In this document: positions 5,508 through 10,353 of the stretch, piece by piece
Numbering within the stretch: position 1 is the stretch's first letter
Layout: every line of letters begins with the position of its first letter
From: an uncultured Actinomycetes bacterium
GTDB taxonomy: Bacteria > Actinomycetota > Actinomycetes > S36-B12
Assembly: GCA_937902285.1 (NCBI GenBank)
Contig: CALGTB010000067.1
Location: forward strand, 1 to 10,353
Direction: 5' to 3'
DNA: 10,353 nucleotides
The notes under the pieces: model-generated
What the model was told of the DNA's origin: nothing
Database searches by the model: none
The model's input: the letters and a program-made list of their open reading frames with translations, nothing else
Program-made: the position numbers and the translations under genes

Positions 5508-7210
5508 TGGCTGCCTACGACTTCGACGTCCTCATCATCGGCTCCGGGTTCGGGGGCTCCGTCGCCGCCCTTCGGCTGGTCGAGAAGGGCTATCGCGTCG
5601 GCGTGCTCGAGGCCGGTCGCAGGTTCGCGGACCAGGACTTCGCCCGCACCTCATGGCATCTGAAGGACTTCCTGTGGGCGCCCGCCCTGGGGCTCACCGG
5701 CATCCAGCGCATCCACGTGCTCAAGGACGTCGTCGTGCTCGCGGGCGCCGGGGTCGGCGGCGGCTCGCTGGTCTACGCGAACACCCTCTACGTGCCGGGC
5801 AGGACCTTCTTCGACGATCCCCAGTGGAGCGGCATCACCGACTGGGCTGACGAGCTCGCCCCGTACTACGACCAGGCCGCCCGCATGCTGGGCGTGGCCC
5901 GCAACCCCACCATGACCCCGAGCGACGTGGTGATGAAGGCGGTCGCCGACGAGATGGGCGTCGGGCACACGTTCTCGCTGACGCCGGTCGGCGTCTTCTT
6001 CGGCGACGGGCCCGGGGTGCGCAGCGCCGACCCCTTCTTCGGCGGCGCGGGCCCCGAGCGCACCGGCTGCATCGAGTGCGGCGAGTGCATGACCGGCTGC
6101 CGCTACAACGCCAAGAACACCCTGCCCAAGAACTACCTCGCGCTCGCCGAGTCCGCAGGCGCCATGGTGTACCCGCTGACGACCGTCACGGGGCTGGAGG
6201 AGCGCCCCGGCGGCGGCTTCACGATCGACACGGTCCGCACGGGGTCGTGGTCGCGCCGCACGCGCCGGCTCAGCGCCGAGCACGTGATCATGGCCGCCGG
6301 CACCTACAACTCCCAGAAGCTCCTGCACCGCATGAAGGACGAGGGTCGCCTTCCCCGACTGTCGGGCACCCTCGGCCGGCTGTCGCGCACCAACTCGGAG
6401 TCCATCCTCGGGGCGGTGGCGCGCACCTCGGCGGCGGACTTCACCCGTGGCGTCGCCATCACGTCCAGCTTCTACCCCGAGCCGCAGACGCACGTGGAGC
6501 CCGTGCGCTACGGCAAGGGCTCGAACTCCATGGGCCTGCTGCAGTCGATCCTCACGACGCCCCGACCGGGGCAGAAGCGCTGGCGGACGTGGGCGTCGGA
6601 GATGGTCCGGCAGCGTGCCGACGCGGCGCGACTGCTCGATGTCCGGCGCTGGAGCGAGCGCGCCGTGATCGCCCTGGTGATGCAGCCGGTCGACAACTCG
6701 CTCACGCTGGCCGGCCGGCGCACCCGGCTGCGCGGCTGGCACCTGGCGACCCGCAAGGACGCGTCCTCACCGGCCCCGACGTACATCCCGGCGGCCCACG
6801 ACGTCGTGAAGCGGGTGGCGGCGCGCATCGACGGCGTCGCCGGCGGCAACGTCTTCGAGAACTTCGACGCTGCCATGACGGCGCATTTCGTCGGCGGCTG
6901 CACCATCGGCGCCGACGAGACGTCGGGCGTGATCGACGGCTACCACCGGGCCTACGGGCACCCGGGACTCCACGTGGTCGACGGCTCGGCGATCACCGCC
7001 AACCTCGGCGTGAACCCGTCGCTGACCATCACGGCCCAGGCCGAGCGGGCCATGGCCCTGTGGCCGAACAAGGGCGAGGCCGACGAGCGCCCCGAACTGG
7101 GCTCCGGGTACGTGCGCCTGCAGCCCGTCGAGCCGAAGAACCCGGTGGTGCCCAGCCATGCCTCCGGCGCCCTGCGCTTGCCGATCGTCGCCGTCACCCC
7201 GACGGAGTGA
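5507..7210 (+). CDS. choD: GMC family FAD-dependent oxidoreductase, ChoD (cholesterol oxidase) type
   Basis: A 567-residue flavoprotein that closely follows M. tuberculosis ChoD (Rv3409c) along its length as I recall that sequence. The Rossmann motif IGSGFGGS (11-18) and LEAGRRF (34-40) bind FAD. GAGVGGGSLVYANTLYVP (80-97), TNSESI (295-300) and EPVRYGKGSNSMGLLQS (331-347) are subgroup signatures. His460 (TAHFVGG) and Asn503 (GVNPSLTITA) occupy the GMC catalytic His and Asn positions. A cysteine cluster C188-x2-C191-x2-C194-x3-C198 resembles an iron-sulfur ligand set. No signal peptide is seen, so the enzyme is probably cytoplasmic. The true substrate is uncertain, since ChoD's sterol oxidase activity is itself debated. 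GTG 5507 starts 9 nt after the dehydrogenase gene and immediately gives the FAD-binding strand (AYDFDVLIIG). The last codons lie inside the terminator hairpin. Confidence 0.88.
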   Translation: MAAYDFDVLIIGSGFGGSVAALRLVEKGYRVGVLEAGRRFADQDFARTSWHLKDFLWAPALGLTGIQRIHVLKDVVVLAGAGVGGGSLVYANTLYVPGRTFFDDPQWSGITDWADELAPYYDQAARMLGVARNPTMTPSDVVMKAVADEMGVGHTFSLTPVGVFFGDGPGVRSADPFFGGAGPERTGCIECGECMTGCRYNAKNTLPKNYLALAESAGAMVYPLTTVTGLEERPGGGFTIDTVRTGSWSRRTRRLSAEHVIMAAGTYNSQKLLHRMKDEGRLPRLSGTLGRLSRTNSESILGAVARTSAADFTRGVAITSSFYPEPQTHVEPVRYGKGSNSMGLLQSILTTPRPGQKRWRTWASEMVRQRADAARLLDVRRWSERAVIALVMQPVDNSLTLAGRRTRLRGWHLATRKDASSPAPTYIPAAHDVVKRVAARIDGVAGGNVFENFDAAMTAHFVGGCTIGADETSGVIDGYHRAYGHPGLHVVDGSAITANLGVNPSLTITAQAERAMALWPNKGEADERPELGSGYVRLQPVEPKNPVVPSHASGALRLPIVAVTPTE

Positions 7211-7220
7211 CGGCGACGAT
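7184..7220. terminator. Bidirectional terminator hairpin between convergent operons
   Basis: ATCGTCGCCGTCAC (7184-7197) and GTGACGGCGACGAT (7207-7220) are perfect reverse complements, forming a 14-bp GC-rich stem with a 9-nt loop. Inside the loop two more C-G pairs are possible. The stop codon of the GMC gene (7208-7210) lies in the right arm. No T-run follows on either strand, so this is an I-shaped hairpin of the kind common in actinobacteria rather than a classical U-tailed terminator. It lies within or beside the 25-bp gap separating the GMC and coxM stop codons, so it can serve both directions. Confidence 0.75.
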
Positions 7221-7235
7221 GAGGACGTCTGCGGG

Positions 7236-8093
7236 CTAGCCGATACCCGACGCTGCCGCGACGGCCCGCCGGGTGAGAACCCGGGCGAGGTGCGCCCGGT
7301 AGGCCGAGTCGGCATGCAGGTCGCTGGTCGGGCTCGTTCCGTCGGCGGCGTTCTCGGTCGCCGCCGCGATGTCCGCGATCGATGACGCGCCGACGAGGGC
7401 CGCCTCGGTGCTCGAGGCGCGGACGGGCGTGGGGCCCATGTTGGTGAGCCCGACCCGGGCCTCGACGATGCGCCCGTCCACGACCTTCGCCGCGGCCGCC
7501 ACTCCCACGATCGCCCAAGCCTGGGCGGTGCGGTTGAACTTCTCGTAGTGGTAGCCCCAGCCGTCCCCGAGCTTGGGGAAGGTGACGCTCACGAGGACCT
7601 CGTCGGGACGCACGGCCGTCGTGAAGTAGTCCTCGAAGAAGTCCCCCGCCGACACGGTGCGCCGTCCGCCCGGGCCCGCGATCGTGAAGGAGGCGTCCAG
7701 GGCGAGCGCCACGGCCGGGAGGTCGCCCGCCGGGTCGGCGTGGGCCAGGGCTCCGCCCAGCGTCCCGCGATGACGGATGGCCGGGTCGGCGACCGTCGCC
7801 GTGGCCAGGGCCAGCAGCGGCACTCCCGCCTTCACCCTCGCGTCCGTCATGACGGCGTGGTGCGTGGTGGACGCTCCGATGGTGACGGCGTCGTCCGTCT
7901 CGGAGATGCCGCTCATCTCGTCGATGCGACTGCAGTCGACGACCACGGACGGCGCCCCGAGTCGCAGTCGGAGCACCGGCAGAAGCGACTGCCCTCCGGC
8001 CAGCACCTTGGCATCCTCGCCGCCGGCGGTCAGCGCGGCCACGGCCTCGTCGACGGAGCCGGGACGGACGTAGTCGAATGCGACGGGGATCAT
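7236..8093 (-). CDS. coxM: FAD-binding medium subunit of a CO dehydrogenase/xanthine dehydrogenase family enzyme
   Basis: CoxM-type subunits carry electrons through FAD from the molybdenum and 2Fe-2S subunits to an acceptor. The 285-residue product starts MIPVAFDYVRPGSVDEAV, typical of the family. It has the FAD pyrophosphate motifs AGGQSLLP (32-39) and TLGGALAHADPAGDLP (111-126), DEVLVSVTFP (164-173) and the C-terminal-domain segment YHYEKFNRTAQAWAIV (181-196), followed by the small CO_deh_flav_C domain. Length matches CoxM. ATG 8093 is preferred over the ATG at 8129 that extends the frame: AGGAG (complement of 8101-8105) lies 7 nt upstream, and the coxL stop overlaps it as ATGA, showing translational coupling. 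It is the last gene of its operon and ends 25 bp from the convergent GMC gene. Confidence 0.92.
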   Translation of the reverse strand: MIPVAFDYVRPGSVDEAVAALTAGGEDAKVLAGGQSLLPVLRLRLGAPSVVVDCSRIDEMSGISETDDAVTIGASTTHHAVMTDARVKAGVPLLALATATVADPAIRHRGTLGGALAHADPAGDLPAVALALDASFTIAGPGGRRTVSAGDFFEDYFTTAVRPDEVLVSVTFPKLGDGWGYHYEKFNRTAQAWAIVGVAAAAKVVDGRIVEARVGLTNMGPTPVRASSTEAALVGASSIADIAAATENAADGTSPTSDLHADSAYRAHLARVLTRRAVAAASGIG

Positions 8094-10353
8094 GCGCTCT
8101 CTCCTCTGGCCGACTGGATGGCTCTCCACACGTTCTGCGGGCTCGCAGGCATGAGGACGTCGGTGACGCCCAAGGGGCGCAGTGCATCGACGATGCCGTT
8201 GATGATCGCCGGCGTTGAGGCGATGGCACCGGCCTCTCCAACGCCCTTCGTGCCCAGCGGGTGGGTCGACGACGGGGTCATCGTCGTGCTGGTGTCGAAG
8301 GACGGCAGGTCCGCTGCGCTCGGGATCAGGTAGTCGGCGAGGCTGGCGGTGAGCAGGTTGCCGTCCTCGTCGTACTCGACGCCCTCGTAGAGCGCCTGAC
8401 CGATGCCCTGCGCGAGCCCGCCGTGCACCTGGCCCTCGACGATCATCGGGTTGACCTGCACGCCGACGTCATCGACGCACACGTACTTGCGCAGGCGAAC
8501 CTTGCCGGTCTCGGTGTCGACCTCCATGGCGGCGAGGTGGGTTCCGTGCGGGTACGAGAAGTCCTCGGGATCGACGGTGGCCTCCCCCGACAGCATCGGC
8601 TCGACGCCCGGAGGCAGGTTGTGCGAGCTGAACGCCTGCCAGGCGAGGGCGGCCAGCGGCATGGCCTTCTCGGCGTCCCCCTTGACGTGGAACGTCCCCT
8701 CGACGAACTCGAGGTCCGCGGGCGCGCACTCGAGCTGGTGGGCGGCGATCACGCGCGCGTTCTCGACGAGCCGGTCGGCGGCCATCTTGATCGCCTGGCC
8801 GCCGACGGCCAGCGAGCGCGAGCCGTAGGTGTCCATGCCGTACGGCGCACGGCCGGTGTCGCCGTGGATCACCTCGATGTCCTCGACGGGGATGCCGAGG
8901 ATGCTGCTGGCGATCTGGCTCCATGCCGTCTCGTGCCCCTGTCCGTGCGGCGAGGTGCCCGTGACGAGCTCGACCTTGCCGGTGGGGAGCAGTCGGATCG
9001 TGCAGTGCTCCCAGCCGCCCGCGGCGTACTTGAGCGCACCGAGTGTTCGCGAGGGGGCGAGGCCGCACATCTCCGTGAACGTCGAGATGCCGATGCCGAG
9101 CTGCACAGGATCCCCGGACTCACGGCGGGCCTTCTGCTCGGCGCGGAGCCCGTCGTAGTCGAACATCGCCAGGGCCTTCTCGGTGGCCGCCTCGTAGTTG
9201 CCGGTGTCGTACGTCAGTCCGGCGATGGTGGTGTACGGGAACTCGTCGTTGCGGATCCAGTTCTTCTTGCGCAGCTCCATGGGCTCCATGCCCAGCTCGG
9301 CGGCGAGCTCGTCGACGATGCGCTCGATGGCGAACGTCGCCTCGGGACGGCCTGCACCCCGGTAGGCGTCCGTCTGCGTCTTGTTGGTGAAAACGCCCGT
9401 GCACCGGAACTCGTAGGCGTCCATCTTGTAGATGCCCGGGTACATGAACATGCCCAGCAGGGGAGTGCCCGTCGTGATGATGCCGAGGTAGGCGCCCATG
9501 TCCGCCAGCAGCGTCACCTTCAGTCCGAGGAACGTGCCGTCCTTCGCGGCGGCGATCTCGATGTCCTGGATCTGGTCGCGCCCGTGGTGCGTGGCGACCA
9601 TGTTCTCGCTGCGGGTCTCCGTCCACTTCACGGGACGGCCGAGCTTGCGGGCGAGCTGCAGGACGAGGATCTCCTCGCGGTACATCTGCAGCTTCCCTCC
9701 GAAGCCGCCGCCGACGTCCGGGGCCACCACGCGGAGGTTCTGCTCGGAGATCCCCGTGCTGAGGGCGAGCACGACGCGCAGCACGTGCGGGATCTGGGTA
9801 GACGACCACAGCGTGATCTCGTCGCTCATCCCCATCGGTGCCGCCACGACTGCGCGGGGCTCCATGAAGGAGGGCATAAGGCGCTGGTTGACGAAGCGGC
9901 GCTTGACCACGACGTCGGCCTTTGCGGCAGCCTCGTCGAAGCCGCCGCCCAGGTCGTACACGTACGACGTGTTGCGGGCGGCCTCGTCGTGCACGAGGGG
10001 CGAGCCGTCGGCGATCGCCGCCTCCATGCTGACGACGGCGGGGATCGGCTCGTACTCGACCTCGACCGCGTCGAGCGCATCGACGGCCGAGGCGGCGTCG
10101 GTGGCCAGGACGCAGGCGACGACATCGCCGACGTGGCGCACCTTGTCGGTGGCCAGGGCCGGGAACGGGGGCATCACGGTGTCGTCGGTGACCGGCCACA
10201 CGCACAGGACGTTGGCGTTGAGGTCCCCGAGCTCGGCGGCGCTGTAGGCGGCCACCACGTTCGGCTGGGCGAGCGCCCCGGAGACGTCGACCTTCGTGAG
10301 CCGTGCGTGGGCCATGGGGCTGCGCACCAGCGCCATGTGCAGCGTTCCGGGCA
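8090..10353 (-). CDS. coxL: Molybdenum-binding large subunit, form II CO dehydrogenase / aldehyde oxidase family (partial, 5' end missing)
   Basis: The catalytic subunit of a molybdenum hydroxylase (Mo-molybdopterin cytosine dinucleotide type), which hydroxylates a substrate with water as oxygen source. The frame stays open to the right edge, reading PGTLHMALVRSPMAHARL, so the ATG at 10336 is internal and the N-terminus lies outside. About 753 residues are visible, probably missing a few dozen. Numbering from the first complete codon: GGGFGGK (214-220) for molybdopterin contact, AYRGAGR (329-335, near 9347-9367) at the active site, HGQGHET (469-475), and KGVGEAG with the Mo-proximal catalytic Glu706. 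AYRGAGR marks form II; genuine CO oxidisers (form I) have AYRCSFR, so the substrate is unlikely to be assured as CO. The stop overlaps coxM by 4 nt. No 2Fe-2S subunit gene is visible; it may precede this gene. Confidence 0.93.
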   Translation of the reverse strand, partial: PGTLHMALVRSPMAHARLTKVDVSGALAQPNVVAAYSAAELGDLNANVLCVWPVTDDTVMPPFPALATDKVRHVGDVVACVLATDAASAVDALDAVEVEYEPIPAVVSMEAAIADGSPLVHDEAARNTSYVYDLGGGFDEAAAKADVVVKRRFVNQRLMPSFMEPRAVVAAPMGMSDEITLWSSTQIPHVLRVVLALSTGISEQNLRVVAPDVGGGFGGKLQMYREEILVLQLARKLGRPVKWTETRSENMVATHHGRDQIQDIEIAAAKDGTFLGLKVTLLADMGAYLGIITTGTPLLGMFMYPGIYKMDAYEFRCTGVFTNKTQTDAYRGAGRPEATFAIERIVDELAAELGMEPMELRKKNWIRNDEFPYTTIAGLTYDTGNYEAATEKALAMFDYDGLRAEQKARRESGDPVQLGIGISTFTEMCGLAPSRTLGALKYAAGGWEHCTIRLLPTGKVELVTGTSPHGQGHETAWSQIASSILGIPVEDIEVIHGDTGRAPYGMDTYGSRSLAVGGQAIKMAADRLVENARVIAAHQLECAPADLEFVEGTFHVKGDAEKAMPLAALAWQAFSSHNLPPGVEPMLSGEATVDPEDFSYPHGTHLAAMEVDTETGKVRLRKYVCVDDVGVQVNPMIVEGQVHGGLAQGIGQALYEGVEYDEDGNLLTASLADYLIPSAADLPSFDTSTTMTPSSTHPLGTKGVGEAGAIASTPAIINGIVDALRPLGVTDVLMPASPQNVWRAIQSARGESA

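Noticed and set aside
8094..8129. 12-residue extension of coxM from an ATG at 8129
   Set aside because: The extension lies inside coxL, whereas the ATG at 8093 has AGGAG at 7 nt and gives the usual MIP-FDY family start.
10334..10336. ATG at 10336 as the start of coxL
   Set aside because: The frame remains open to the window edge and upstream codons (PGTLH) match the family's conserved segment before the RSP-AHA motif, so the true start is outside.
8090..10353. Annotation as a genuine CO-oxidising (form I) dehydrogenase
   Set aside because: The active-site loop is AYRGAGR, not the AYRCSFR of form I with the Mo-S-Cu site.

Overview
This is a high-GC window with GC-rich third positions, GTG starts and tightly packed operons. 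Gene content points to an Actinomycetota chromosome. A WhiB-family gene (a family confined to actinobacteria and their phages) sits beside guaB–guaB3–choD, the arrangement known from mycobacteria. A Nocardioidaceae-like genus such as Nocardioides or Aeromicrobium would fit, but that is only a guess from protein style.

Left edge (1-230): the 5' end of a WhiB3/WhiD-like iron-sulfur regulator runs leftward out of the window, with a good SD and a convincing minus-strand promoter. It shares a 96-bp, unusually AT-rich divergent region with a MerR-type, B12-binding regulator of the CarH/LitR class running rightward. TCTTGA is repeated at an 11-bp interval over the -35 of the whiB promoter, a plausible operator for the B12 regulator.

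Middle (1286-7210, all plus): a compact run of four genes. guaB encodes IMP dehydrogenase; guaB3 encodes a CBS-less IMPDH paralogue without the catalytic Cys or the Arg-Tyr flap. A GabD2-type aldehyde/succinic semialdehyde dehydrogenase follows, then a ChoD-type GMC flavoprotein with a four-cysteine cluster. The gaps are 4 nt, then a 4-nt overlap, then 9 nt, so co-transcription is likely, although the GMC gene may also have its own leaderless promoter. guaB and guaB3 belong to guanine nucleotide synthesis; the last two genes are redox enzymes of less certain substrate.

Right (7236-10353, all minus): a molybdenum hydroxylase operon, coxL (partial, form II motif AYRGAGR) overlapping coxM by 4 nt. 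The 2Fe-2S subunit gene is not visible and would have to lie beyond the right edge or elsewhere. The two convergent blocks meet at a perfect 14-bp inverted repeat that overlaps the GMC stop codon and probably terminates transcription from both sides.

No tRNA, rRNA, CRISPR array, insertion sequence or prophage gene was seen, and no gene-free stretch exceeds 300 bases. The most interesting part is the CarH-like regulator with its putative operator facing a redox-sensing WhiB gene.
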